A DNA stretch of 64,000 bases, taken from NCBI GenBank assembly GCA_022494885.1, contig JAGVSM010000513.1, positions 1-64,000 of the forward strand, written 5' to 3'. Each line of letters begins with the position of its first letter. The first letter of the stretch is position 1. The position numbers and the translations under genes were made by a program. The stretch is from Micrasema longulum (Eukaryota; Arthropoda; Insecta; Trichoptera; Brachycentridae). Shown piece after piece: positions 42,876 through 54,570 of this stretch. The notes beneath the pieces were generated by a model, which searched no databases, had not been told where the DNA came from, and saw only the letters and a list, made by a program, of their open reading frames with translations.

Positions 42876-44259
42876 TAATTTTATGTGATTTTATTTACCT
42901 AGAATTTGTACCGCGTCGCAATTCACGATTTTCTGTAATTTATCCATTACTGGGTATTCGGATAAAATGGGGTGGCCATAAGATCTCGGGGATGCCGAAG
43001 AGTCACAAGTCACCAAACTCGATTAGGTAATAAAAGAATCGATCGATATTTATAAACATCCCAAAAGTTTAATAAACATAAATGATGTGATGCCATTCGC
43101 ACTTTCTTTCCGCTTCGTAGAATGTGTTTTGCGCAGAGCGCGGAAGGGAGAAAATATTATCTATTTCTGTTGTTTCAATTATTCACAAAAATCATTCGCT
43201 TTTTTTGTCGGCGTCTAAAGGAAAATCCTAACACGCGACTTTCTCAAAGGATTCTCGATGCACAACTCTTTAAATAGTTTAATATCAGCTAAATACGTAA
43301 TATAATAATGTTAAACTATTAAAGTGCACAACGTACTTTTATTGTCCATGAGGACGATTAGTAAATACTGCTACTGTGAAATCGCCATTAAGAAATGAAT
43401 CATGGAGTGGATCGGGCCGAAAATGTAGAAATGTGTTTTTATTTGTGATTTTTATGTGTTTTTATTATGTTTAATATGTATTTGATATTACGATATAATT
43501 ATGTCTAATGAGGCATGTTTCAAAATAATGTAAAATGTCTCCCTCGGCACGGGACGCCCCAGTGCAGTGAGAGAACATTATCTTTTATGTAAAAAAAGTC
43601 GTACATAAATTGTAAAAGACAAATAAAATAAAATAGTATTTGCATTTAAACGTATGGATAGCGTAATATTCACTCCCCTACCTACTTACCTTCAAGAATG
43701 TTTTTATATTTATAAAATCTACCTTTAATAATTCAACAAAGATACATACTAGAAACCATGCAATTTGAAATTATTCGTCGATACAATTTTACATGCATAT
43801 GCATATGTACATGTGTATCTTCAATTATAAAAATACACAAAATAGATAGAACTACGTTTGTTATTTTTTTATATATACACATATAATTTTAACTTCTGTT
43901 ACAGTATACAATGCAGTCAATTTGATTATTTCGGCAATGTAATTATGAAATAATGTATGAGTGGTAATTTATTTTAATATTTACCCTCCCAAATAATAAA
44001 ACTTTTTGCGATACTATAAATTAATCATTCTATTCATTGCTCTTTTAATCCCTATTACGAATACAAATAAAAATCTTCCTACGTATAGATTTTATAATAT
44101 ATCTAGTTCGTACCTTTTTGGATCATCAAATATTTTTTGATTCATTTGTATATTTTATAGTCAAATATATATTGTTTAAAGGCAATTCTGCTGCTACCTG
44201 CTACCTGTTACACAACCCGCGTAATATCGGGAACCGAGGGAGAGTGATGGCGCACGAGG
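42876..44259. other. AT-rich intronic DNA
   Basis: No exon or repeat recognised. A palindromic TGCATATGCATATGTACATG stretch lies at about 43794-43813. Confidence 0.45.
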
Positions 44260-44420
44260 CTACGTGATATTGATTATTTCGTGAAATAGCTCCCCTCCCC
44301 CTCCCCTTCGGGCACCGCCCGCCCCGCGCCAGCAGCACACAAGACACACGACACACGACACAACACGATCACGAACACGGACACGGACACGGTCGCCGAG
44401 AGACCCGCCCCGGCATCGGC
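44260..44420. promoter_or_regulatory. GC-rich island inside the intron
   Basis: About 160 bp of C-rich sequence (CTCCCCTCCCCCTCCCC, CCGCCCGCCCCGCGCC) is followed by ACACGACACACGACAC and GGACACGGACACGG repeats, in otherwise AT-rich DNA. It could be an alternative promoter or first exon, or a minisatellite. No coding frame or splice site could be fixed. Confidence 0.3.
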
Positions 44421-45180
44421 ACTGCACCCGCACTACGCCAGACGGCTAGACTCGATATGCAGAGGAATTATCGGAGATTATGCAAGTGTAGGAATTTAAA
44501 GGGACTCCTGACCTGTCTTTAGCCGGCTTAATGTTTTTTGGCACACACCGCATGAAATTCACCTAATTTACATAATGTTTGAACATTCCACATCCCTTCA
44601 AGAGTAAACGTCGATTGTTGTATCCAGTAAATAATACGTTGTCATATAATACATATAATATCATCTCACATTATTGACAACATGTGCGGGGGGGGGGGTT
44701 TATATATAGGAGTTGCTTCATTATTTACCTTGCTTATAATATACAAGGTTTACATTTCAAAAAGTAGATTTTTCTGCAATTAAATATCTTAAAAATTATC
44801 TTAACTATTTGGATCAGGAAGGATATATTAATGTGGGCTAGTCATTGAAAGCATCCACCACATACCCGAATCCGTTTTAAAGACTAAATGTCTTTCTTCG
44901 GATTCGCTTATACAAGCGAGCATTTTTTTTTTCACTACGAATTGATTATATTTCACCCTTTACTAACCAAATTCAGTAAGGAAAAGCGCGAACAAATATT
45001 TACATTTACAACTTTTAATGTCCTTTTTACTGTCGCTCTAAAACCACCCCTCATCGTCTACAAGGTAGAGACAAATGGAAGTATAAATAAAATAAATAAA
45101 TAAATCCTTCACCCATTTCAAACCCCGTTATGTGAACAGTGATAGGAAACGTTATTTACTACTCTCTAGAGCACCAGAAC
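44421..45180. other. AT-rich intronic DNA
   Basis: A run of ten G lies at 44689-44698, and an AAATAAAATAAATAAATAAA stretch at about 45084-45104 may be the tail of a + strand insertion. No exon seen. Confidence 0.4.
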
Positions 45181-45990
45181 GCCCCCAGGTCCGTCCAGCT
45201 GCACGCTAAGGTATCTTACCTCCCTAAAGAACCGAACCCCCTGGCCACCTATCCTGGTGTTTGGATTCCTTGCTCTGTCAAGATTACCCTTTTCCATTAG
45301 CCCCATCGTCGTTTATTTCTATACCCCCATTCCAACACCATTGACAGTGCCGCTGTGCCTTAGATCTCAAGTCCCCTTCTACTGTCAGCTGATAGAAGGA
45401 GAAGAAAAGCGTCATCCGCATATGCGATGCAGTCACATCCATCAGGGAAGGGCAGTCACATCAAGTCATCAAAGACCACGTCCCAGAGAGACGGCTAATC
45501 AAGAACTTCTCAGCATTTGCTTACGTGGGGAGGAAAGCACTTAAAACTCTTCAAGAGAAGCCGACCTGTTGGCAGTAGTCAACAGACATTCCGTTCCACT
45601 AGAGGAGTGTTCGGCATTTTGTTTCCTAACCCACCGTGACCCATAAGCATCTGGGTGAGCTCGTAGCCAGCATTCTGCATTTTTCTGAAATCATAGGCAT
45701 GGAAAATTGTAGGGAAAAACATTTTAGTTATACTTCGGTTGTTTCACTCAAATAACGATCATTCCAGAGTTGAAGGGTCCTGCTTCTTATTTTCCTTTTG
45801 GCAAAACTGAGCGGCAAATCGGCGAAATCGGGGGCTGTTTTCTTAAGCGTAGCCTCCTGAGCCTTTTTTTGTATATATTTTTATTAAAGAAGGTAAAACA
45901 TGAACAGCCTTTTCGTTGCCAAGGATTCCGCAGTGTCCTCTTATCCAGCCGATGTACACGTCCTGGTGTCCAAAATCTATATGGACATAT
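45181..45990 (-). pseudogene. R1/I-type LINE remnant with RNase H trace
   Basis: On the minus strand VRYLSVQLDGPGG (about 45224-45186), with RIGGQGVRFFREV just before it, is the thumb motif of R1-clade reverse transcriptases. Upstream pieces such as SLMDVTASHMRMTLFF (about 45448-45400) correspond to the region around the lost active site. Further along, 45988-45905 reads HQDVYIGWIRGHCGILGNEKA, the W-GH-GI-GNE motif of an RNase H domain. All are in different frames and partly out of order, so more than one insertion may be involved. Confidence 0.55.
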
Positions 45991-46135
45991 ATATACATAC
46001 ATATCCATGTATTTTTTTTAATATGTGAAAACTATTGTGAAATACGAGTGCACATGTACCTATTTAGTAAAAAAAATGACCCCCCCATTTTTAACCCCCT
46101 CAACCGCCACGGCGTTATAATAATAATTATTATTA

Positions 46136-46192
46136 TTATGGATAACTTATATAGCGCAATTTTCGTAATATAATACCTCAAGGGCGCATGAT
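46136..46192 (-). repeat. LINE 3' terminal hairpin, copy 2
   Basis: GGATAACTTATATAGCGC, ATTTTCGTAATATAATACC, TCAAGGGCGC matches the 3' end of the LINE at 58690. A TAATAATTATTATTATTAT microsatellite lies at the tail side. The rest of the element is absent. Confidence 0.65.
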
Positions 46193-46501
46193 AATAACTA
46201 ACCTGAATAATAATAACACTTCGTTTGAAATCCTTTTTCTACACACTTATTAATTTATTTTTGTCCTAAAAACAGATTATATAAGGGAGCCGGTAATCTT
46301 TTATAACTTTCTGACCACAGAATGCAAGTTACAAGAATCATTCGAGAGTAATAATTGCAAAACTTTCCCAAAAAGCTTAACTAATCAATGTATCTCACGC
46401 TTGTAAAATGATTTGCAATCGAACGATTTACAAAAACAACTCTTTACTATTATAATTGACCGCTTAAACCCACCTTTGAACTTTGATATACCGCTACTGA
46501 G

Positions 46502-46548
46502 CTACCGGCCTACCGACCTACCGACCTACCGACCTACCGACCTACCGA
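46502..46548. repeat. Minisatellite, 8-bp unit CTACCGAC
   Basis: Five to six tandem copies with one variant at the left end, about 140 bp before an exon of the receptor gene. Confidence 0.85.
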
Positions 46549-46685
46549 ATACTAATATTTACTAACATTAAGCAAAATATTTGACCACAAAGTTCACGCG
46601 AGTGTTCCAATTTCTAGACTATCTCCTGATCTCCCGCAAGTCGTTAAGAACGCACCTAAAGATATCGAGTTCCCTGTTTCCACAG

Positions 46686-46894
46686 GAGCGGGGCGGCGGC
46701 GGCGGCGGGGGGCGCATGGCCGTGGTGGGCAAGTGCTGCCCCGTGGGACAAAACCTGTCGGAGGAGACGCACGGGTGCGCGCCGTCAACCCTCGCGCTGC
46801 AGCCGATCTTCTTCGACAGCAATGGGAGCGGCTACTGGGACTACGACGTGAACGAGTGGGAGACCATCGTGGGCGACCCGTGTCCGTACGGCAA
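46686..46894 (+). CDS. Methuselah-like GPCR, ectodomain exon A
   Basis: The acceptor TTCCACAG|GAG precedes an exon in phase 0 and the donor AA|GTGAGT closes it. The peptide starts ERGGGGGGGRMAVVG, then KCCPVGQNLSEETHGC, DSNGSGYWDYDVNEW and GDPCPYGK. The CCP-G-x-L-x...C pattern is typical of the extracellular domain of methuselah-family receptors, whose cysteines form disulphides. The glycine run comes from a GGC repeat. The donor splits a Lys codon (AA/G), completed by the next exon. GC content is far above the surrounding intron. Confidence 0.78.
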
Positions 46895-46962
46895 GTGAGT
46901 ATCGGGCACCGACCGCCGACCACCGACCGCCGACCGCCGACTAACGCAGCGCTCGCCCGCAG
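46895..46962 (+). other. 68-bp intron built largely of a CCGACCGC repeat
   Basis: GTGAGT donor and CCCGCAG acceptor. Between them lie several ACCGCCG/ACCACCG units and CTAAC about 18-22 nt before the acceptor, a good branch-point match. Confidence 0.75.
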
Positions 46963-47189
46963 GTACGTGCTGCAGCCGGGCAGGGACAGCAAGGACGAGT
47001 TCTACCTGCTGAGGAACGGCTCCCTGTTCGCGCCCTACCACGTGCCGCCCGTGTTGCCCCCGCGGGGCTTCTGCGTGGAGGCCTTTTGGGTGGGCGGCGA
47101 GCCGCTCACGCTGCCCCTCGTGTGCTTCCAGTCTGAGGACTCCGGTCCCTCCGCTCGCGACCGAACCTGGCTCGCCTGCATATCGATTC
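46963..47189 (+). CDS. Methuselah-like GPCR, ectodomain exon B into helix 1
   Basis: The peptide continues YVLQPGRDSKDEFYLLRNGS, LFAPYHVPPVLPPRGFCVEA, FWVGGEPLTLPLVCF, QSEDSGPSARDRTWLACISI. YVLQP, a short strand-rich stretch and two Cys (GFC, VCF) fit the last third of the family's ectodomain. The end WLACISI begins the first transmembrane helix. The donor is C|GTACGT at 47190, phase 1, leaving one C that joins TG of the next exon to give Leu. The phase match supports direct splicing over a 5.2-kb intron. Confidence 0.77.
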
Positions 47190-47235
47190 GTACGTAACTT
47201 TCTCTAGTACCTACCGTGCGAATGTGATCTTATTT

Positions 47236-47300
47236 CTTTTTTTTTACTGGGATTGTACCAGATGTACAGGTTACGATAAATCGAAAAAATATATACTTTT
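47236..47300 (-). repeat. LINE 3' UTR fragment, inverted partner of 50512-50605
   Basis: GATGTACAGGTTA and GGCCTGCCATC match the reverse complement of GATGGCAGGCC..AACCTGTACATC at 50512-50605. The T-run at 47236-47247 would be its poly(A) tail. Confidence 0.5.
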
Positions 47301-47615
47301 AAGGCCTGCCATCAAATTAGATGTATTCATCGAATGAAACCATCATATGACCGAATGATACCATTGGAAATAAGAGAGCAAAAAAATATTATTTCATTTA
47401 AATGTCAGTTAAAAAAACATGTGTTTAGCAGATAAGTTAGTTTTTAAAAAGTAATCTTATTCGTTTTAGCTTTATAGAAGTTTTCTTTTAAAGTGTACGT
47501 ATATTGTTTAGAAATGTTAATAATTAGTGTATGTTTTTTTATAATAATTAGATATAAGTTAACATTAGGACATTCATTTATTATTTTTGTACTATTTTAA
47601 GACTAAATAAAAAAT
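47301..47615 (+). pseudogene. LINE C-terminal fragment
   Basis: On the + strand CIHRMKPSYDRMIPLEIREQ-type reading (RMIPLEIREQKNIISFKCQL then KKHVF) resembles the extreme C-terminus of Jockey-group ORF2 (LP..IR...FK..LKKH). An A-rich AAATAAAAAATAAATAAAAA tail ends it at about 47610. Confidence 0.5.
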
Positions 47616-49533
47616 AAATAAAAAAACCGTAATAAAAGAATGATTTAAACGATGTAAAAATAAAATAATAAGCAATTAAAAAAATATTCTCGATAATTAA
47701 TGAAAGGAAAAAAACTACGAAACAAGGAGGTGGTGGAAAGGGAGAAAAAAATTGTGACTAGGAATTGTCGAGGATAAATGAAGGACAATGGGAATGTAAA
47801 TGTAAATGTTTAAAACCAAAATACTGATTTAAAACCCCATGCTTTTAGTTGGCAACCTTTACGTGCACTGATTATAAAAATGTTTGATGTTGCGGGAGAA
47901 GTAGTTGAAAAGGGAGGGGCGTGAGTTTAATAGGTATATGTTAGGTGAATATTACAATGGAACATACTTGGTTTTATATTTTGAAGGTGTATAGTGTGTT
48001 TTGAAAATAATAAATATGTGTCATATGATAGCCGCAATCGATCATTTTTAGAATAATAAGATTTAGGAGTCGACAGCAATTAAACATTGATGGTAGTATT
48101 AAATTTTCATCTGTTTTCTTGTGTTCGTAAATAGATAAAAGTGGCGGCAATGCAGAACCGAACTCGAGTCGTGTATTTTCCATTTTCGTAAAAAGGGAGA
48201 GGGTTTATCTACTAATACAATAACGAGTAGGACTGGAATGCGTCGGCGTCGCTCATTCACTGCTAGGTGTGTTGTTAAAGACGTTCTTCCGTATGTAGGG
48301 TTGGGTTTCCATACCATGTGGTCAATAGGTTGGTTGATATGACTGACAAAGTGCACTGATTAAATTCATGCGCTTTGTCTTTTTGGGCCTGATAGGTTTG
48401 AATCTTTTTTTGTCGGTAGATGTCTGAACTAGGGTGTCTTTGAAACAGGCAAAAAATATTAAACATTTGAAAAAGTTGCTCTGTTATAACTGTTTAAAAT
48501 GGCCGGTAGCGGGGTGGTGATGGCTCTGGTTCTCCCGGTTGGACTTGTTTCTCCCGGTTCACTAAACAAGCCAATGAACTAACAGACCCTGTCACCGTCA
48601 GAATCGAAAAAAAAAAAATTAAGACAGAGATCGACTGACAAATTGACTACATTCATATACTAAAATGCGCTGAAGGTGATAGGGGCATTATAAGCAATCA
48701 TTATTTAAACATAACAAAAAGTTATTAACCGTTCATTAAACATTATTTTCGCAATGAGCGGTACCTCCCGAACGAGAGGTTATTTCTTATTTCATAAACT
48801 CACTTTATTTTATTTATTGTGAGAAAGCACCCCCAAAAGCAGCAGGGCAACAATCCTAATGATTGTAATCATTTAATAAGTCGAGTGGGACTTTCGGATT
48901 CAGCAGATTGGTTTAGTTTTCCCAATTTGATTTTGTGCTCAAGATAGAATTACTTGTCAACAGTACTAGTATTTTTATTTGCTACTATGTTCATTTCAGA
49001 TCGATCTTTCTAGAGACTTCGTATAGTTATTTTACCATAGTTTCAAGTTAATTGACTTGTTCACTTATTATTACCATATTGTCTGCAAATACGAGCTGAT
49101 TTAAATACATATTATCTATTTTTGTGCCTTTATTAATCCAATTCAGCGTCTCGAAAACGTTTATTAAGGCCAATGTAAAAACTGTTCACTTATAAACACA
49201 ATATATTATTTTATTTTGTTTCCGAAAATGTTGTATTTTCATGTGATTATTATATGGTTGGCAGGTTATTTTCATTACAAAGTTTATTAAACATGAAGTG
49301 GGTTAAGTGCGCACTCGCTCGCTTCACTCTAGCATATAATAAATTAACATCCACAATATTATTCCGAAGAGAAGAAGGGAGGAGTGTTAACGGAAGAAAT
49401 GGGAAACGTTTTTTCAGGCGTGATTGATGAATTACAATTTATCATACTAATTAAATTTTAAAAAGTCCAATCTTGTAGTTTCTGTAAATAAAGATGTAAT
49501 AATGTCACTTGCAAACTTAATGATAACAAAGCC
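47616..49533. other. AT-rich intronic DNA
   Basis: No exon was recognised. Minus frames at 47974-48466 resemble, at the level of a short PIDHMVW / LVDHMVT block, the frame at 10827-11048, so an unidentified repeat may be shared. Confidence 0.35.
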
Positions 49534-49561
49534 GGGTGTCGGGTGTCGGGTGTCGGGTGTC
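49534..49561. repeat. Tandem repeat, 7-bp unit GGGTGTC
   Basis: Four perfect copies. Confidence 0.85.
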
Positions 49562-50109
49562 AAGTACTCGGACCCACCGCCAGCGCCACCGCTCAGTTGA
49601 GTAGCTAGAAGTGAATTTTTAGCGTCCAATAAAGTTTCCGACCGCGCGGTATCTTCGGTTTTTAAATTAACCCTCGTTAGATTATTTAACCTCCGTCTTC
49701 AGAATTAGAACAGATTCCCGATTACCATAATACCTATGGGCAGTTATCGGCAGGCATAAACAACTAGGTACGTGTGCAGTACTGTGCAGGTAATTACAGT
49801 AACGTATCCAGACCTAAAATTTGAAATATGATTAGCCATAAAAAAAACGCATTTCCATATTATATATATTAAATTTAACTCTATGAGCCTTTCTTAAAAT
49901 AGTTTTTAAACTAAGCCGTTATTCGTGTAGTTCGAATCCCTTAGTTTGTTTTCAATTCGAAAATTATTACTATTATTTTTTTTTAATTTCCTTATAAACC
50001 CTAATGGATTATTACGTTCATTGATAACAATATACATATTTATGCTTTATTAAGTTAGTTTATAACATCTTAAGAACTAATATAAACTTTTAATAACATT
50101 ACAATTTTT

Positions 50110-50290
50110 TTATCAAAATTTCTCAATAACATATTTTTTCAAATTAATTTTAAATATTTCGATCTTTTATATCTCCTTTATTTCTTCAGGTAGCTCATTG
50201 TACAGCTTCAATCCCTTGTACAATGAGTTATGAGATTCTGTTTTTCTCCTCATTGATAATCTTTTTTTTACCCCTTTACATCCATATGTA
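50110..50290 (-). pseudogene. LINE C-terminal fragment
   Basis: Minus strand: NSLYKGLKLYNELPEEIKEI, a stop, then KIEIFKINLKKYVIEKF. This is the usual end of Jockey-group ORF2. Confidence 0.6.
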
Positions 50291-50511
50291 TTGTTAATGA
50301 TATTGTTAATGATTTATTTTTTCCACTCTCACTTTCCTTCAATCATCCTTTACTACTCCTTATCAATTTCCTTTTTTTCCTTTCCACTATCTCCTTGTTT
50401 TGTCCATATTTATCTTATTTTAATATATAGTATATTTATTATTTATATAGTTTAAACTTCAAGCCGTCGTCGCTTTATTACAGTATTATTTAGTGAATAC
50501 ATATAATTGGA

Positions 50512-50605
50512 TGGCAGGCCCTACTATGTATACATTTTATGTAATTATTTTTTTTTAAATATTCATTTAACCTGTACATCTGTTTGTATTCGAAATAAAT
50601 AAAGT
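50512..50605 (+). repeat. LINE 3' UTR fragment with tail
   Basis: GGATGGCAGGCC to GAAATAAATAAAGTAAAA, + strand; inverted relative to 47236-47300. Confidence 0.5.
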
Positions 50606-51100
50606 AAAATAATATTTTTGACATATTTTGCAAGAGTTGTCCGAGACTTTTGTTTTGTTTTATCTGGCAGTTTATTATATAACTCCAGTCCCTGATTCTC
50701 TCATTTTGTTTTTGAAGACAGTATGTTATATTGTTCCGATATTCTCGTATTGTGTCCGGAGTTTTAGTTATTTGTCTACAATTACATCAATATCAAATTT
50801 ATGAATAAATTTTAATGGTTTTAGTTTAAAGAGTACTAACTTTAACATTATTATTGTTATCGTTGTCGTCTGTTTATGTTATTTTGGTTTCCTGTTCCCC
50901 ATATTTTGTTGGTTGGTGCATATAATAAATTTTAGATTTTACGAAGGCTTCAGACAACATATTTTTTCGGGTTTTGGAAGAAAATTTTTTATTAAAAAAA
51001 AGACTAGATAGTATTTATATTTTCCTAATTACATTATTGATATGAATTGTCCATGTGAATTGTCTGTCTATTGTTGGTCCAAAGTGGTTTAGATGTTCAA
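50606..51100 (-). pseudogene. LINE thumb and C-terminal fragment
   Basis: Minus strand: HFGPTIDRQFTWTIHINNV (thumb, about 51091-51033), then after AT-rich decay NQGLELYNKLPDKTKQK and TTLAKYVKNI (about 50700-50620). It is close to the tail inserted at 24221 (NQGLKLFNKLPDKTK), so both come from one LINE family. Confidence 0.62.
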
Positions 51101-52382
51101 TTAAAATTATTTATTCATTGTTATATAAGTATCTATTTTGTGGTATTTTATTCTAAATTAAAAATGCATACTTAATATTTCATTAAGTGAAAGTAAAAAA
51201 TCATAATCTTTTAATGATCTGACTAGTTTTAAAAGGCGTAATACTACAAATCACAATTCATAACATTCAACATATTATTTAAAAAACGATTTTAGTAAAA
51301 CCCTACAAAGGAATAATTTTGCCCCCCTGTGTGTATAAAATGATCATTATGGATCAATTTACCACTACTGAGAAAATAAAAGTCTAAAAAATAAAAAAAG
51401 TGTATAAAATACAATCTCGTACATATTTATTTAAATAATTTCCAAAATACAGTAGCAAGTTTAAAACAAAAATAACGCATAAAGGTGTGATTATAAGTTT
51501 ATGTATTACTTTCAGCAAGAAAAGATGACCAAACAATAGGCGAGGGTGAAGCTGTTGATGTACAGGATCCCACTGAATAAATGACATTGAGCAAGATAAT
51601 TTTTAGATTCTTAATGTTGTTCCATTGTCTCAGCCTACATCTGTGAAAGCATCGGAATTCAAGGGAACTATTCCATATTTTTTCATTTGACTTAGGGCAT
51701 TTAATGATAAAATTTACTCAATAAAATTTTGGGTTTAAGACGTATTTAAATTCATGTTTTTTCTTCAGCAAAATAATCTCGTGTAATATAGTAGGAATAG
51801 TTTTGGCCGATAGAGGCGCAACTGGCTCGCTGTATGGAATAAAGGAATATGGTGTAAATTTACCAACCCAAGAAATGCAATGTATTTTTTGTGATGTGTT
51901 TTTCCCTAACAATAATGTAACATAAATCATTACTTTCGATGTCAAAAAAATGTGGTAAGCTGCAAATAATCGATTATAAGGAGAATTCGCCCCTGTGCGA
52001 TACCCCACCATTCGCATGCAACTTGCATCTATGTATCTCGGTACGAGTTTACCTACATACGAGCAAATAGATGGAATAAACAAAAATATTCAAAAATAGT
52101 AAAGTTTACTGTACCATAAGGATGCATGAATAAACATTTTCTATAAACAATTTATATTTTTTTTATGCCAAAAAAAGATTATTATTTATTATTCCCATAA
52201 ATATAAAATTGGTATTTTTACATTAAGAATACATGTTTTATTACTGAATATTAATGACTATGTTTTCTCAATGAAATCAAATCTAATCAGACGGCAAATC
52301 TCATTGTGTATTCTGTAGAACTGTGCAAGTGTACAACTGTCCGTCTGTTTGTAGCACAATAATAATGTACGGCGGATTGTAG
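51101..52382. other. AT-rich intronic DNA
   Basis: A 121-codon minus frame at 51718-52083 and a 67-codon one at 51384-51587 were inspected; no family motif was found. Confidence 0.4.
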
Positions 52383-52577
52383 TGATGCTGGTGTCCGTGC
52401 CGTTCCTGGTGGTGACGTGCTGCGCTCACTGGCTGCGCGAGGTGCGCGCGCTGGTGGGCGAGGGGCACGCGCGCGTGCTCGCCGCCTACTCGGGCTGCCT
52501 GGCCGCGGCCTACCTCGCGCTGGCCTCCACCCAGCTGGCCTCCCCCGGCCTCCCGCCCGCGCTGTGCGTCCCGGCAG
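52383..52577 (+). CDS. Methuselah-like GPCR exon, helices 1-2
   Basis: After acceptor TTGTAG the peptide reads (L)MLVSVPFLVVTCCAHWLREV, RALVGEGHARVLAAYSGCL, AAAYLALASTQL, ASPGLPPALCVPAG. [S][VI]PFL..T is the hallmark of helix 1, and the GHARVLAAYSGCLAAAYL segment that of helix 2, in methuselah-family receptors. Phase 1 on both sides: one base comes from exon B and one (G) is left for the next exon. The donor is CAG|GTACCT. Confidence 0.82.
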
Positions 52578-52658
52578 GTACCTACCGTCCGCCCTGTGCC
52601 GTACGAGCTACCCCCCCCCACACTTCACACCATGCCTAATCTCCCTCTGTCTGCGCAG

Positions 52659-52737
52659 CGCACGCCATCCAGTTCACCTTCCTGGCGAGCTTCTTCTGGC
52701 TGAACCTCCTGTGCTGGGAGACCTACTGCAACATCGA
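52659..52737 (+). CDS. Methuselah-like GPCR exon, helix 3
   Basis: A 79-nt exon between CTGCGCAG and GA|GTGAGT. Peptide: (A)HAIQFTFLASFFWLNLLCWE, TYCNIE. FxxLASFFWLN is the characteristic helix-3 sequence of the family. The intron before it is 81 bp. The exon ends in phase 2, completed by G of the next exon (GA/G, Glu). Confidence 0.83.
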
Positions 52738-52787
52738 GTGAGTATACCCGCTCCGGATACCGGTTATACGTTCCTACCCGCACCTAC

Positions 52788-52832
52788 TGGCTGCTACGGC
52801 TGCTACGGCTGCTACGGCTGCTACGGCTGCTC
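52788..52832. repeat. Tandem repeat, 9-bp unit CTGCTACGG
   Basis: Almost five copies just inside the intron, 50 bp after the donor. Confidence 0.85.
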
Positions 52833-53676
52833 TCCTCTAATCCCCGATTCACGAGACCGGAAAATGTTCACGCACGATGTGAAAATATTATGATTTGATC
52901 CTTTTTAATGAAGTTTACCCTCGGCAGGGTGGGGCGGCTTCCCCGACCGACGCGGCGCTCCCTCCCTTTCATTATGTTTTAATTTCCCCGAGCCCTATCT
53001 ACTAATTGAATAATGAAAATTAAAATCCACATTTTTTCCTTTCAGATGGTATAAACCGCTTAACGTAATAACTACTGTACTTACGATACGTTTCGAAACA
53101 TTAACACTGAATCAATTGAATTTTATTATCTAACCGTTATTTAAAACATATACATGCCTTTACGTTTGTTGTTATCCGTGTAAATCCGTTATCGATAAGA
53201 TTTTTTAAAGACAGTAGTAAACGACAAATTTAGTTTTTGTTGAATATTTCAATTGAATTATTTTTATTTTTTGCGAGTGCCGTAAACAAGAATACTTTTT
53301 GACATTTTGCATGTTTAAGATTATGTTAAAAATTATATTTGGCCTTATAAGTTTTTTATTTATTTGTAAATATTGTTTTTTTGTAATGGGTCGTGTTTTC
53401 TTAAATACATGAGTTTTAAGTTTTTTTTGTCTTAAAATAGTACAAACATTAAAATATATAAATGTCCTTACTTAATATAAATATATTAACTTAGTATAAA
53501 TATGATAATATTAATATAATAACTTAAATTTGATTACAATTAAACCATGTATTAATTATCAATATTTCTAAACGTTGTATGTACTCGTAAACTTGAAACA
53601 TACATTTCATAACCAGCTGATCTTTTGCACATGTGTTCTAGATGTAATACTTAATTATTACTCAAAACTCTCCACC
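52833..53676. other. AT-rich intronic DNA
   Basis: No exon or repeat recognised. Confidence 0.45.
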
Positions 53677-53677
53677 C

Positions 53678-53710
53678 CTCCGCCTCCCCCGCCTCCCCCG
53701 CCTCCCCCGC
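53678..53710. repeat. Tandem repeat, 9-bp unit CCGCCTCCC
   Basis: Three copies in the intron. Confidence 0.8.
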
Positions 53711-53774
53711 TTGCGTCTTGCGATATTTCATTATGCAGTGTCCACCGGTTTATTATATATTTCAAACCGTTATA

Positions 53775-54115
53775 ACTTTTAAACGCAAGCAGCTAGAATA
53801 TTGACTTCTGTGAAGTAAAAGAGCTGAAACCTTTATCGTTTTGTTGGAATTTATCCGGCTGAACCGATTCACCTACTAGGCAACGCCTGAAAACAATTTT
53901 CCAATTTTTTATACTTCTTCTTTTCCCAGGTGGTAGAGTTGAGGAAATATGAATGTTCAAACATAGGCAGAATGGTGAATGTTACACAGTGTGTAAAGTG
54001 GTCACTTAAACCAGCCAATGACAAGTCGTAAGCCCTGTAAATGCCTAGACTCCCATATTCCCTACTCAAAAATGTTTTCCCTCTCTGTTGCAACAAATTC
54101 AGAAGTAAAAGTTAC
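53775..54115. repeat. Foldback-family copy, 40 kb from the others
   Basis: GAGCTGAAACCTTTAT, CACCTACTAGGCAACGCCTG, GTTCAAACATAGGCAGAATG, AAGTGGTCACTTAAACCAGC and AGCCCTGTAAATGCCTAGAC match the spacer and right arm of the 9365 element in order. Confidence 0.7.
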
Positions 54116-54229
54116 TTACGCCACAAGACAGCCCCTTTCTGAAAATTTCTCTTAGCGAATGAACCGTTTCGTTCACATGCTGTCACCGAAGGAAAAGCTT
54201 AGATTAGCCGATTAGTAGACGAGTATTTG

Positions 54230-54570
54230 GCATAGAAACAAAATCCAAAGATTGGTCGCCTTATTATATTGTCTGTGGCGGTCATAATCTGATCGTCGCA
54301 ACATATCTAGAATACTAAAATTCTTGTTAAATATTTTATATATACGAGGATGGTAGAATGTTCTCGATGATTAGTTTTCATGTGAGGAATGTAGAAAAGT
54401 TCAGACAGTCTAGTCGGTCTGGGGAGTCAACCTTATTGTTAACAATTTTAAAAAGCTGGCTCTGGTCGTAGATACCTCTTTTGTTTATCAACGGACCAAG
54501 GCTATAATTTTTTATAGAACCTGTGTTCGTTATTCCTTGGAACTGTAAACAAGTAAATTTAAGAGAAAAA
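54230..54570 (-). pseudogene. Decayed LINE C-terminal fragment
   Basis: On the minus strand GPLINKRGIYDQSQLFKIV, NNKVDSPDRLDCLNF resembles the LYKI.N..I..P.LL..I.F block near the end of Jockey-type ORF2. Many stops. Confidence 0.4.

Noticed and set aside
44260..44420. Alternative first exon of the receptor gene
   Set aside because: GC-rich, but no ATG-frame-donor combination fitting the 46685 acceptor phase could be fixed; listed only as a possible regulatory island.
51718..52083. 121-codon minus frame
   Set aside because: No recognisable family, no splice or start context, composition like the intron around it.
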